Below, piece after piece: positions 9,221-17,669 of a stretch of DNA of 64,000 nt. The stretch's first letter is position 1, and every line of letters begins with the position of its first letter. The notes under the pieces were generated by a model. That model worked only from the letters and a program-made list of their open reading frames with translations, searched no databases and was not told where the DNA came from. The DNA comes from an uncultured Pelagimonas sp. (lineage in GTDB: Bacteria > Pseudomonadota > Alphaproteobacteria > Rhodobacterales > Rhodobacteraceae): the NCBI GenBank assembly GCA_947497905.1, contig CANMIH010000001.1:62001-126000 (forward strand). The letters run 5' to 3'. The position numbers were made by a program, and so were the translations under genes.

Positions 9221-10624
9221 TTAGTCGGTTTCTGCGCCAGCTTCGGCTTCAAGAGCTCCAGCCAGAGCTTCGAGCTCGGCCAGTTGGTCGTTGGCGCGTG
9301 ATTTGATGCCAAAGGTGTCAACCAGCTGTTTCTGAACTTTCAGCATGTTGAGCTGATAGTCGTTCCAGGTCATGCGGCGCTCGCGGACAAAGTTGCCCTC
9401 TGCGTCCAGACCGGTGACATAGCTGTTGTCCAGGGTCACTGGGCCAAAGCCGATCAGGGTGTTCAACTCAAGCGCGGTGGCGCCGAGGTTGTTTTTGCCG
9501 GTCTGCAGCGCCATGGCGAAGCCTTTCAGCTCACCCCAGTGCTTGACGTAGGCGCGGTAGGCTTTGGCCAGCTCTTCGCCTTCCAGACCTTCCATTTTGG
9601 CAATGTCTTTGTAGACCGAACCAGCATATTTGAAGGTGGCTTCTGCGAGAACCTTTTCCCAGTTGCCTTCGATGGTTGCCGCATAGGACACCAGCTTGGC
9701 GCGCTGATCGTCGGTCAGGGCCGCGCCATTGGCGTCTGCGATCACCTGACGACCGTCGATGAAGGCCTGCATGATGGTGTGCATGTAGTTGGTGGTCTGG
9801 GTGCCGCCTTTGTCCGCGCCTGCGGCGTAATAGGCCGGGCCAAAGACATACTCGGTTTTCAGGTCAACAACACCGTCACCATTGGCGTCCGCTGCGGCCA
9901 GATCTTTACCTTTCGCAATGGCATAGGCCTGCTTAGGAGTCAGATCCATGGTGTGTGCCGGTGCACCCCAGTAGCCAAAGCCTTCGTCCCACGAATGCTC
10001 TTTACCGGTGTAGTAGGCACCGTCTTTGTAAGGCTTGTCGTTGGGTTTTACGTCGGCGGCCAGTTTCTCGTCGAGGTAGTTGTCGACCGACTGGTTAAAC
10101 ATCATGGCGCCCATGGTGTATTTGGAGATCAGCTGACCCCAGTCATAACCGTTTTCGGCGTCAAAGCCTTTGTTGGCGGCGGCGGCGTTGCTGATCATGT
10201 GCAGCACAACGTCTTTGCCGGCCATGTTGCCGGGCCACGCAGGCATTGCGCCGTTGTAGAATTTGCCGGCGATGTTTTTGCCTTTCGAGATCGCACCCAC
10301 GGTGGATTGCGAAATCGGGAAGCCGTCTTTTGATTTGGGCGAAACGATCTCAAGATCGCTGTCGCTGCCGTTGAAGTAGGCCAGCATCAGGGCTTCCAGC
10401 TCGGCAGCATTGGCGCCACCATTGCCACGACCCGCCAGCGATTTCAGGCTTTTTTCCAGCGTGTGACGCGCGATCTGACCCGAATAGGACACCGAGTTGG
10501 TCTTCTCGCCGTCATAGCCCTGCAGGGTGACGGGGAAAGGGCCGTAGGTGTCGGCAAGGGCCGAACCGGCGATCAGAGTGGCTGCAACGATGGCTGTTGT
10601 GGAAGAAAGGCCGAACTTGGGCAT
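9221..10624 (-). CDS. Exported DUF4856-like protein with calcium-loop-like motif
   Basis: A 467-residue secreted or periplasmic protein with a clear signal peptide cut near SALA-D. The mostly alpha-helical body resembles DUF4856 proteins of marine bacteria; that assignment is from memory. Residues 246-258 (DANGDGVVDLKTE) resemble an EF-hand or dockerin calcium loop, although the final Glu is one position later than canonical. The C-terminus is Ala/Glu-rich. GAGGAG lies 6 bp before the ATG. Codon choice is strongly biased, like groEL, which suggests high expression. It stands alone between divergent and convergent neighbours. Function unknown. Confidence 0.75.
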   Translation of the reverse strand: MPKFGLSSTTAIVAATLIAGSALADTYGPFPVTLQGYDGEKTNSVSYSGQIARHTLEKSLKSLAGRGNGGANAAELEALMLAYFNGSDSDLEIVSPKSKDGFPISQSTVGAISKGKNIAGKFYNGAMPAWPGNMAGKDVVLHMISNAAAANKGFDAENGYDWGQLISKYTMGAMMFNQSVDNYLDEKLAADVKPNDKPYKDGAYYTGKEHSWDEGFGYWGAPAHTMDLTPKQAYAIAKGKDLAAADANGDGVVDLKTEYVFGPAYYAAGADKGGTQTTNYMHTIMQAFIDGRQVIADANGAALTDDQRAKLVSYAATIEGNWEKVLAEATFKYAGSVYKDIAKMEGLEGEELAKAYRAYVKHWGELKGFAMALQTGKNNLGATALELNTLIGFGPVTLDNSYVTGLDAEGNFVRERRMTWNDYQLNMLKVQKQLVDTFGIKSRANDQLAELEALAGALEAEAGAETD

Positions 10625-10642
10625 TACGCGCTCCTCGTAGTA

Positions 10643-10655
10643 GAGTATTTTACTC
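10643..10655. promoter_or_regulatory. Palindrome in the leader of the DUF4856-like gene
   Basis: GAGTA-TTT-TACTC is a perfect 5-bp inverted repeat, 19 bp upstream of the start codon and next to the ribosome-binding site. It could be an operator or a small RNA hairpin. The rest of the 270-bp gap up to 10,896 is AT-rich and must hold promoters for both divergent genes. I could not place -35 and -10 boxes with confidence. Confidence 0.3.
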
Positions 10656-10895
10656 AGCTTTGAACTTGACGCTTTTAATCAGGTTCGAGCGCACCCTGTC
10701 AACCGATAAAGGTGAGTGTTTTACATAGGAAAGCCGCGCGTATTTTCTCAAGGCGAAAAATCATGTGATGCGTTATATTTATGCGAATTTTTGAACCTGT
10801 TGTGAGTTGAACAGCTTGCACCTTCCGCGCGGGCCGTCATGAATGTCGGTGCTGGCTGACAACGATGTCAGCACTCTTTGCAGGGGAGGCCAGGT

Positions 10896-11999
10896 ATGAA
10901 ATCGGTTGATGTTCTTGTGATCGGGGGAGGAATTGCCGGGGTCAGTGCGGCGGCGCGATTGGCGGAACACCTGTCGGTGCTGGTTTTGGAAATGGAAGAG
11001 CACACCGGCTATCACGCCAGTGGTCGGTCGGCGGCGTTGTTTGTGCGCAACTATGGCAATGACGTGCTACGGGTGCTCAATGGGGCCTCTGCCGGGTTTC
11101 TGGAGGAACCGGAGGGCGTTTCGGATCAGTCGATCCTGTCCCCAAGGGGTGAGCTTACCGTGGCAAATGCCGATCAGGTGACGGATCTGCAAGATTATGT
11201 TGCAGGGGCCACGGGTATGGAGTGGCTGAGCCCTGCTGAGGCGCGGGAAATTGTACCAGCCCTGCGGGATGGTTATGTCGTGGGGGCGGCCATTGAATGG
11301 GACGCGCAGGACATGGATGTGGATCGTCTTCTGACCGGATTTACCCGGCTGTTGCGTGAGCGGGGTGGCCGTATCCTCACCAAAGCCAAGGTCCAGTCCA
11401 TGACACGGTCCGACGGTGTCTGGCGTGTAGACGCCCAAGAGGAAACTTATGAAGCGCCCATTGTGATCAATGCGGCTGGGGCCTGGGCGGCCCAGATTGG
11501 TGAGATGGCCGCGGGGTTGGACACGGGTGTTGTGCCCTACCGTCGCTCGGCTGCGCTGATTCCGATGCCTGACGGGATTGAGTTTGCCCGCTGGCCGATG
11601 GTGGCCAGCGCCGGGTTGGATTGGTATGCCCGCCCCGAAGGAGGGCGATTGATGGTCAGCCCTGAAGATGAAGATGCGGTAGAGGCGCACGATGCCTGGG
11701 CCGATGATATGGTGCTGGCCGAAGGCTTGTATCGCTTTGAGCAGGCATTGGATATTCCGGTCACACGGGTGGAGCACAGCTGGGCGGGCTTGCGCAGTTT
11801 TGCGCCAGACCGTACCCCGGTTGTGGGATTTGATCCGCAGGCTGAAGGTTTGTTCTGGTTGGCGGGACAGGGGGGCTATGGCATTCAAACCGCGCCGGCC
11901 CTGTCGCAGTTGGCCTGTGATCTGGTGATGAAACGAGATCCGGTTCTGGGATCAGACATTTTAATGGCATTGGACCCTGCGCGCTTTGCCAGGGCATAA
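10896..11999 (+). CDS. FAD-dependent amine/amino-acid oxidoreductase (DAO family)
   Basis: A 367-residue flavoprotein of the D-amino-acid oxidase/DadA fold. The FAD dinucleotide motif [20 protein letters not shown] begins at residue 4. The C-terminal [18 protein letters not shown] and [12 protein letters not shown] are typical of DAO enzymes. GGGGAGG precedes the ATG at 10896, and the fold begins immediately, so I use this start instead of an upstream in-frame codon. The next gene is ridA, 16 bp away. RidA removes reactive enamine/imine products, which fits an oxidase that makes imines from amino acids. The precise substrate is unknown. Confidence 0.88.
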   Translation: MKSVDVLVIGGGIAGVSAAARLAEHLSVLVLEMEEHTGYHASGRSAALFVRNYGNDVLRVLNGASAGFLEEPEGVSDQSILSPRGELTVANADQVTDLQDYVAGATGMEWLSPAEAREIVPALRDGYVVGAAIEWDAQDMDVDRLLTGFTRLLRERGGRILTKAKVQSMTRSDGVWRVDAQEETYEAPIVINAAGAWAAQIGEMAAGLDTGVVPYRRSAALIPMPDGIEFARWPMVASAGLDWYARPEGGRLMVSPEDEDAVEAHDAWADDMVLAEGLYRFEQALDIPVTRVEHSWAGLRSFAPDRTPVVGFDPQAEGLFWLAGQGGYGIQTAPALSQLACDLVMKRDPVLGSDILMALDPARFARA

Positions 12000-12015
12000 C
12001 GGAAGGACGAACAAG

Positions 12016-12366
12016 ATGGCTGAGATCGAGCGTCAGCACATTGGACAACGTATGAGCAAGATCGTGACACACGGCGACACGATTTACCTGTGTGGGCAGG
12101 TGGGCACCGCAGGCGACAGTGTGGCGGATCAAACCCGTCAGTGTCTGGAAAAGGTCGAAGCGTTATTGGCCGAAGCGGGCAGCGATAAGAATCACATGCT
12201 GCAGTGCATCATCTGGCTGGCAGATATGGCTGACTTTGCAGAAATGAATGCTGTTTGGGATGCGTGGGTTCCTGAAGGTCATGCGCCCGCGCGGGCCTGT
12301 GGCGAAGCCAAACTGGCGCGGCCTGAGCTGAAAGTCGAATTGATTGTGACAGCGGCCAAGGCCTAA
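12016..12366 (+). CDS. RidA/YjgF/UK114-family enamine/imine deaminase
   Basis: A 116-residue RidA-family protein. Members form trimers with ligand pockets between subunits and hydrolyse reactive 2-aminoacrylate-type enamines/imines to keto acids and ammonia. Visible family traits are YLCGQVG near the N-terminus and the C-terminal [22 protein letters not shown], in which the Arg and Glu match the substrate-binding positions. GGAAGGA precedes the ATG. It directly follows the FAD oxidase gene and probably detoxifies that enzyme's imine product. This pairing is common and supports the call. Confidence 0.92.
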   Translation: MAEIERQHIGQRMSKIVTHGDTIYLCGQVGTAGDSVADQTRQCLEKVEALLAEAGSDKNHMLQCIIWLADMADFAEMNAVWDAWVPEGHAPARACGEAKLARPELKVELIVTAAKA

Positions 12367-12411
12367 ATCCGAGGCGGGTCGCGTTGGACGCGGCCCGGTT
12401 TGGACTATATA

Positions 12412-12428
12412 TACGCCACTCTGGCGTA
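12412..12428. promoter_or_regulatory. Hairpin just upstream of the moeB-like start
   Basis: TACGCCA-CTC-TGGCGTA is a perfect 7-bp inverted repeat ending 11 bp before the ATG at 12440, immediately ahead of the GGGGG ribosome-binding site. It follows a TATATATA run. It may be an operator or an RNA hairpin that affects initiation. Confidence 0.35.
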
Positions 12429-12439
12429 GGGGGATCTCC

Positions 12440-13501
12440 ATGATTTTGGTATTGGCATTGGCTGCGATGCTTTGGGGCGCGGGACATCTGTTTCAGACGC
12501 CCAAAGCTTTGCGCTTGGGCATTCTTGCGGTGCTGTTTTCCTGTGTGATCCTCTTGCACCTTGTTTTGCAAGACGGGCACCCCCTGCGCGAAGCCACCGG
12601 GGGCAGCGCCGCACTTTGGTTGATCTTGCTGGGCTTTGCCGCGCTGGTCTGGGGGTATCGGGTTGGCCTGACAAAACTGCGCGAGCGGGCAAAGGTCAAA
12701 GATGAGGCTGACAACCCGGCTGACAAACCGCTGTTTTCTGATGGAGAGCTGGAGCGCTATGCCCGCCACATTGTGTTGCGCGAACTGGGTGGGCCAGGAC
12801 AGGCCAAGCTGAAACGCGCGGCGGTTCTGGTGATTGGGGCAGGTGGGCTTGGATCGCCTACGCTGCTTTATCTTGCGGCGGCGGGGATCGGGCGGATCGG
12901 GGTCATTGATGATGATGTCGTCGACAGCGGGAACCTGCAGCGGCAGGTGATCCACCGCGACGATACCATTGGCATGCCCAAGGTGTTTTCTGCCCAGCAC
13001 GCGATGGAGGGCATCAACCCCTATCTCGATGTCAAATGCTACAAACGTCGCCTGACCGAAGAAATCGCGGAAGAGCTTTTTAAAGAATACGATCTGATTC
13101 TGGACGGTACGGATAATTTCGACACCCGCTATTTGGCAAACCGGATGGCTGTGAAGCTTGGCAAACCTCTTGTGTCGGGCGCGTTGAGCCAATGGGAGGG
13201 ACAGGTGTCTGTCTTTGATCCCAAGGTGGATGGCCCTTGTTATCAATGCATTTTCCCGCAGGCTCCCGCGCCTGAACTGGCACCCAGTTGTGCCGAAGCA
13301 GGTGTTCTTGGGCCGTTACCGGGTGTTGTTGGTTCGATGATGGCGGCAGAGACGGTTAAACGGATCTCGGGGGCGGGAGCGGTTTTGCGTGGTGAGATGC
13401 TGATCTATGACGCGCTCTGGGGAGAGACCCGTAAGATTGGTTTGAAAAAGCGGGGCGATTGTCCGGTCTGTGGAGGCGGAACAGCGGACGCGTCTACCTA
13501 G
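12440..13501 (+). CDS. moeB: MoeB/ThiF-family adenylyltransferase with membrane anchor
   Basis: A 353-residue E1-like enzyme. The core (about residues 105-345) has the ATP-binding GAGGLGSPTLLYLAAAGIG, the R-finger region ERYARHIVLRELGG, the catalytic CYQCIFP and a zinc-binding CPVCGG near the C-terminus. MoeB adenylates the C-terminal Gly of MoaD in molybdopterin synthesis; relatives act on ThiS or other sulfur carriers. The N-terminus is unusual: about 75 residues with two hydrophobic segments (ILVLALAAMLWGAGHLF and an AVLFSCVILLHLVL stretch) that should anchor it in the membrane. No carrier gene is adjacent, so ThiF-like roles remain possible. Confidence 0.87.
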   Translation: MILVLALAAMLWGAGHLFQTPKALRLGILAVLFSCVILLHLVLQDGHPLREATGGSAALWLILLGFAALVWGYRVGLTKLRERAKVKDEADNPADKPLFSDGELERYARHIVLRELGGPGQAKLKRAAVLVIGAGGLGSPTLLYLAAAGIGRIGVIDDDVVDSGNLQRQVIHRDDTIGMPKVFSAQHAMEGINPYLDVKCYKRRLTEEIAEELFKEYDLILDGTDNFDTRYLANRMAVKLGKPLVSGALSQWEGQVSVFDPKVDGPCYQCIFPQAPAPELAPSCAEAGVLGPLPGVVGSMMAAETVKRISGAGAVLRGEMLIYDALWGETRKIGLKKRGDCPVCGGGTADAST

Positions 13502-13560
13502 GCCTGTTGCAACACCTGGGTTTGCGTCCTAGGTCTGAGGAAAGCCATTTGGAGAGCCTC

Positions 13561-15570
13561 ATGACCAATCCGTTGCAGACCGCCTGGGACACACCGTTTG
13601 ATCTACCCCCGTTTGATGCCATCGAAGACAGCCACTTTGGCCCGGCTTTTGATGCCGGAATGGCGGCGGATCTGGCCGAGATTGCAGCGATTGCCGAAAA
13701 CCCCGAGCCTGCGAGTTTTGAAAACACTGTCGAAGCGATGATGCGCACCGGGGCGGATCTGGACAAGGCGGCGTCGGTGTTCTTCAACATTGCAGGGGCC
13801 GACAGCAATGAGGCGCGCGAGGCGCTGATGCGGGAATATTCGCCCAAGTTTGCGGCGCATAGCTCGGCGATCTACTCCAACACGGCACTGTTTGCCCGCA
13901 TTCGCACGGTTTGGGAGGCCCGCGAGACACTGGACCTGAGTGATGAGCAGGCGCGGGTCTTGATGCTGATCCATCGCAATTTCGTCCGCGCCGGGGCCGC
14001 TCTTGAAGGGGCCGACGCCGATCGCATGACCGAGGTGAAAAACCGTCTTGCGGTTCTGGGCACCTCCTTCACGCAGAACCTTTTGGCGGATGAACGTGAC
14101 TGGGTGATGGAGCTGGAAGAAGGGGATCTTGCGGGGCTGCCCGATTTTGTCATTGGTGCGATGCGCTCGGCCGGGGAAGAGCGCGGGCTTGGTCCGGTGG
14201 TGACCTTGTCGCGGTCGGTGATTGTGCCCTTCCTGCAGTTCTCACCCCGGCGCGATCTGCGCGAAAAATCCTATGCAGCCTGGGCCGCGCGTGGCGCAAA
14301 CGGGGGCGAGACCGACAACCGTGGCATCGCGGGGGAAACGCTTAAGCTGCGCGAGGAACGTGCGAAGCTGTTGGGCTATGGTGATTTCGCTCAGTTCAAA
14401 CTTGAAACCGAAATGGCGGGGTCGCCGGATCGGGTGCGGGATCTGTTGATGCAGGTCTGGGCGCCCGCCAAGGCGCAGGCCGAAGCAGATGCCAATACGC
14501 TCGAAGCGATGCTGCATGCTGACGGTATCGAAGGGCCGCTTGAGGCCTGGGATTGGCGCTATTATGCGGAGAAGCGCCGCAAGGCAGAGCACGATCTGGA
14601 TGAGGCCGAGGTGAAGCCCTATTTCCAGCTTGAGCGCATGATCGAGGCGTCGTTTGCCTGTGCAACACGCCTGTTTGGTCTTGAGTTCACGCCGCTGGAT
14701 GTGCCGCTGTATCACGAAGACTGTCGGGCCTGGGAAGTGGCGCGCGACGGGCAGGTGATCGCGATTTTCATCGGCGACTATTTTGCGCGTGGCTCGAAAC
14801 GGTCGGGGGCGTGGTGTTCAGCGTTCCGCACCCAGCGTAAATTCCCTGACGTGCAGATCCCGGTTGTGACCAATGTCTGCAACTTTGCCAAAGGGGAGCC
14901 TGCGCTGCTGTCCTATGACGATGCACGGACTTTGTTCCATGAGTTTGGTCATGCGCTGCATCAGATGCTGTCGAATGTCACCTATGAGATGATCTCGGGC
15001 ACCTCGGTGGCGCGTGATTTCGTTGAACTGCCAAGTCAGCTGTATGAACATTGGTTGGAAGTGCCGGAGGTGCTGGCCGAATTTGCCCTGCATTCCGAAA
15101 CCGGTGAGGCGATGCCAAAGGAGCTTTTGGATAAGGTTCTGGGCGCGGCAACCTTCGATATGGGGTTCCAGACCGTGGAATATGTTGCATCGGCGCTGGT
15201 GGATCTGGCGTTCCACGAGGGCGCAGCCCCCGGTGATGTGATGCAGAAACAAGCCGAGGTTTTGGAAGAGATCGGTATGCCGCGCGCGATTGGTATGCGC
15301 CACGCGACACCTCAGTTTGCCCATGTCTTTTCGGGCGACGGTTATTCCAGCGGATACTACAGCTATATGTGGTCTGAGGTGATGGATGCCGATGCCTTCG
15401 AGGCCTTTGAAGAGGCGGGTGGCGCCTTTGATCCCGAAACCGCGGGCAAGTTGGAGAAATTCATCCTGTCCGCTGGTGGATCGCGGGATGCGGAAGAGCT
15501 TTATACTGCATTCCGCGGACGGATGCCCGGTGTTGAAGCCCTTCTAAAGGGGCGTGGCCTCGCGGCGTAA
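13561..15570 (+). CDS. M3-family oligopeptidase (Dcp/PrlC type)
   Basis: A 669-residue zinc metallopeptidase of the thimet oligopeptidase (M3A) family. The zinc motif is FHEFGHALHQML with HEFGH near residue 460, followed by the third ligand Glu in the ARDFVELPSQ stretch. The late GYSSGYYSYMWSEVMDADAF is a family hallmark for peptide binding. There is no signal peptide, so it most likely degrades peptides in the cytoplasm. The start at 13561 has GGAGAG upstream; the frame is open earlier but that sequence overlaps moeB. It could be named oligopeptidase A or peptidyl-dipeptidase Dcp. Confidence 0.93.
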   Translation: MTNPLQTAWDTPFDLPPFDAIEDSHFGPAFDAGMAADLAEIAAIAENPEPASFENTVEAMMRTGADLDKAASVFFNIAGADSNEAREALMREYSPKFAAHSSAIYSNTALFARIRTVWEARETLDLSDEQARVLMLIHRNFVRAGAALEGADADRMTEVKNRLAVLGTSFTQNLLADERDWVMELEEGDLAGLPDFVIGAMRSAGEERGLGPVVTLSRSVIVPFLQFSPRRDLREKSYAAWAARGANGGETDNRGIAGETLKLREERAKLLGYGDFAQFKLETEMAGSPDRVRDLLMQVWAPAKAQAEADANTLEAMLHADGIEGPLEAWDWRYYAEKRRKAEHDLDEAEVKPYFQLERMIEASFACATRLFGLEFTPLDVPLYHEDCRAWEVARDGQVIAIFIGDYFARGSKRSGAWCSAFRTQRKFPDVQIPVVTNVCNFAKGEPALLSYDDARTLFHEFGHALHQMLSNVTYEMISGTSVARDFVELPSQLYEHWLEVPEVLAEFALHSETGEAMPKELLDKVLGAATFDMGFQTVEYVASALVDLAFHEGAAPGDVMQKQAEVLEEIGMPRAIGMRHATPQFAHVFSGDGYSSGYYSYMWSEVMDADAFEAFEEAGGAFDPETAGKLEKFILSAGGSRDAEELYTAFRGRMPGVEALLKGRGLAA

Positions 15571-15594
15571 CACGGCCCTAAGGCCAAGTTTCCA

Positions 15595-15622
15595 AGCCCC
15601 GAGAGTATCTCGGGGCTTTTTT
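15595..15622 (+). terminator. Rho-independent terminator after the M3 peptidase gene
   Basis: AGCCCCGAGA-GTA-TCTCGGGGCT forms a perfect 10-bp stem with a 3-nt loop, followed directly by six T. It lies 25 bp after the stop codon. Confidence 0.93.
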
Positions 15623-15641
15623 GTTTGGGGTGTCGAAAATT

Positions 15642-15660
15642 TAGTTGCATGATGCAACTA
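15642..15660. promoter_or_regulatory. 19-bp palindromic operator overlapping the start of the MarR-GNAT gene
   Basis: TAGTTGCATGATGCAACTA is a perfect palindrome with one central base. Its last base is the A of the likely ATG at 15660. The TTGCAT-N-ATGCAA core is the size and shape of MarR-family operators, and the adjacent gene encodes a MarR-type domain, so autoregulation is likely. Confidence 0.7.
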
Positions 15661-16601
15661 TGAATCACTTGGATAGCGGGCACATCGATGCCGTTCGGGC
15701 CAGTTCGCGTGCGATTGTGCGCCAGCTGGGCTTTTTGAAACCGGATCTTGCGGGCACCGATCTGTCGGCGTCGGGGGTGCATGCGATCATTGAGATCGGC
15801 GAGCGCCGGGGCAGTTCTGCTGTGGATCTGCGCAAGACTCTGATGCTTGATAAATCGACAATCAGTCGGCTTCTGACGGGGCTTGAACGCAAGGGGTTTG
15901 TTGCAACCCAACGCGATGGTGAGGACCCGCGCCGCAAGGTGTTGAAGCTTACGGCGGAGGGGCGGGCGCTTTTTGCCCGTATTGCTGCCTTTGGGCGGGG
16001 ACAGGTGCGCGATGCGTTTGAGCAGCTCACGGCCACGGATCGGCGTTTGGTCACCGACGGGTTACAGACCTATGCGCGCGCTTTGGGAAATCGAGAGGCG
16101 CGGCAGGTCGATATCGCTGCCGGTCCCGTTGTTGGATTGTTGTCGCGGGCCGTTGAGTTGCAGGCGAGATTTTGCAGCCAGAACTATGGCTTTGGGCTGG
16201 TCTTTGAGCGCAAGCTCGCGCGTGAAATGGATGAGTTCTATGGTCGCCTGGAATATCCCGGCAATCTGGTGCTGCGGGCCGAGTTGGGGAGCGAGATTGT
16301 CGGCACAATTGCCATAGATGGGGAAGATCTCGCTCCCGGCGTGGCACATTTGCGGTGGTTTATCATGTCAGAGGCCTGTCGCGGGCGCGGTGTGGGGCGT
16401 GATTTGTTGCAGCGCGCGCTGGAGCACGTGGATGCGCGTGAGTTTGAGGAAACCCATCTGTGGACCTTTCGCGGGTTGGATGCGGCGCGGCATCTTTATG
16501 AGATGCATGGGTTTGAGCTTGTTGAGGAACAGCCCGGTAGCCAGTGGGGCACCGAAGTGTTTGAGCAGAAGTTTGTGCGCCTCAGGCCAGAGGGAAATTA
16601 G
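15660..16601 (+). CDS. MarR-type HTH / GNAT N-acetyltransferase fusion
   Basis: A 313-residue two-domain protein. Residues about 1-140 are a MarR winged helix (SSAVDLRKTLMLDKSTISRLLTGLERKGFV, then the wing with EDPRRKVLKLT). Residues about 165-313 are a GNAT acetyltransferase, with the acetyl-CoA loop EACRGRGVGRDLLQRALE and the late ARHLYEMHGFELVEE. This fusion is a known family, but its acyl acceptors are mostly undefined. The ATG at 15660 is used; an in-frame TTG at 15645 would add five residues. No Shine-Dalgarno is close to the ATG and a 19-bp palindrome abuts it, so the mRNA might be leaderless. Confidence 0.85.
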   Translation: MNHLDSGHIDAVRASSRAIVRQLGFLKPDLAGTDLSASGVHAIIEIGERRGSSAVDLRKTLMLDKSTISRLLTGLERKGFVATQRDGEDPRRKVLKLTAEGRALFARIAAFGRGQVRDAFEQLTATDRRLVTDGLQTYARALGNREARQVDIAAGPVVGLLSRAVELQARFCSQNYGFGLVFERKLAREMDEFYGRLEYPGNLVLRAELGSEIVGTIAIDGEDLAPGVAHLRWFIMSEACRGRGVGRDLLQRALEHVDAREFEETHLWTFRGLDAARHLYEMHGFELVEEQPGSQWGTEVFEQKFVRLRPEGN

Positions 16602-17581
16602 AACGGCAGGCGTTCCAGGGTGAATCCCTGGGCGTCTAACAGGGCGAGCACCCCGTTTTCGCCGCCCAGATGCGCCGCACCAAAGGCCACTACAATATGG
16701 CCGTCGGTTTTCTCGGTGGCGTCAAGAATGACCGGGATCCAGGCGCGGTTGCGGGCATCCAACAGTCGGCTGTTCATGGCCTCAAACACGGCCTGATAGT
16801 CGATGTCGGACATGGGCGCCAAATGCGGAGTCAGCAATTCAAGCGCAATCTGCAGCTCGGCGTGGTTCTCGTTGAAATAGCCCAGCAACACGGTTTCAAA
16901 CAGGTCTTCCGAGCTTTCTGGTGACATCAGTGCAGACCGGATCATGGCCAGTTGCAGGGGCATGTCCATAGAGCTGAAGGCGCGAAACAGGGTTGTGGGG
17001 TCTTCCAGCGGGGCCATCGGAACCGCATTGGCTGTGGCCACCTGTTCCAGCGTTGCGTCGAGGCCCGCCTCGGTCATGGTCTGAATATCCATGCAGGCGG
17101 GCATCCCCAGCAGCATGGAAACATACCAAGGGCGCATTTTCGCGGCCATAAAGCTTGGCACGCCTCGCGCTTTCAAGGCCACAACAAGACGATCCCAGTC
17201 CCCCTTGGGCATGAGCTCAATCAGGGTCTGGCCTTCAAGGAACAGGATGCTTGGATCACTGGCGAGCCTCTGTTCAAGCTCTTTTTTCTCGGCTGCGGTC
17301 GCCTCAAGTAGCAGGTAGCCAGCGGTCTCGATGATCGGGGCGATGCGGGCGGCGGGGCCCTCAAGCCGAGGATCGGTCAGATGCATGGTGCCAACCAGAT
17401 GAATGACCTCATCCCCCTTGGTGGCGCGCCAGTGGTTGCCCTCGGGGTAGGGGGTCTCCGCCACTTGCTGTTGCAGGGCGACCTGTTCGTCCTCGGTCAG
17501 AAGAGGGCGCAGGTCCTGCCCCTGACAGAGCGCTGCGACCTGTACGGGGAACAGGAGGAGAAAAACAAGTGAACGAAACAT
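16598..17581 (-). CDS. TraB/GumN-family exported protein
   Basis: A 327-residue protein with an N-terminal signal peptide (MFRSLVFLLLFPVQVAALC). The TraB/GumN family belongs to the Tiki/ChaN/EreA superfamily of putative metal-dependent hydrolases. It shows the paired GTMHLTDPRL near the start and FGAAHLGGENGVLALL near the end that define the fold. A Cys at the end of the signal sequence (ALC-Q) might make it a lipoprotein, but the lipobox is imperfect. The start at 17581 is chosen because the signal peptide begins there. It converges with the MarR-GNAT gene by 4 bp. Substrate unknown. Confidence 0.83.
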   Translation of the reverse strand: MFRSLVFLLLFPVQVAALCQGQDLRPLLTEDEQVALQQQVAETPYPEGNHWRATKGDEVIHLVGTMHLTDPRLEGPAARIAPIIETAGYLLLEATAAEKKELEQRLASDPSILFLEGQTLIELMPKGDWDRLVVALKARGVPSFMAAKMRPWYVSMLLGMPACMDIQTMTEAGLDATLEQVATANAVPMAPLEDPTTLFRAFSSMDMPLQLAMIRSALMSPESSEDLFETVLLGYFNENHAELQIALELLTPHLAPMSDIDYQAVFEAMNSRLLDARNRAWIPVILDATEKTDGHIVVAFGAAHLGGENGVLALLDAQGFTLERLPF

Positions 17582-17669
17582 CGGCGCACCTAGGGCAATT
17601 TGGTTGTGCGCACCCTGCCTGAGCAGAGAGGGATTGCCAAGCCGTTGGTCAAAGGTGATTTTAACAGCC

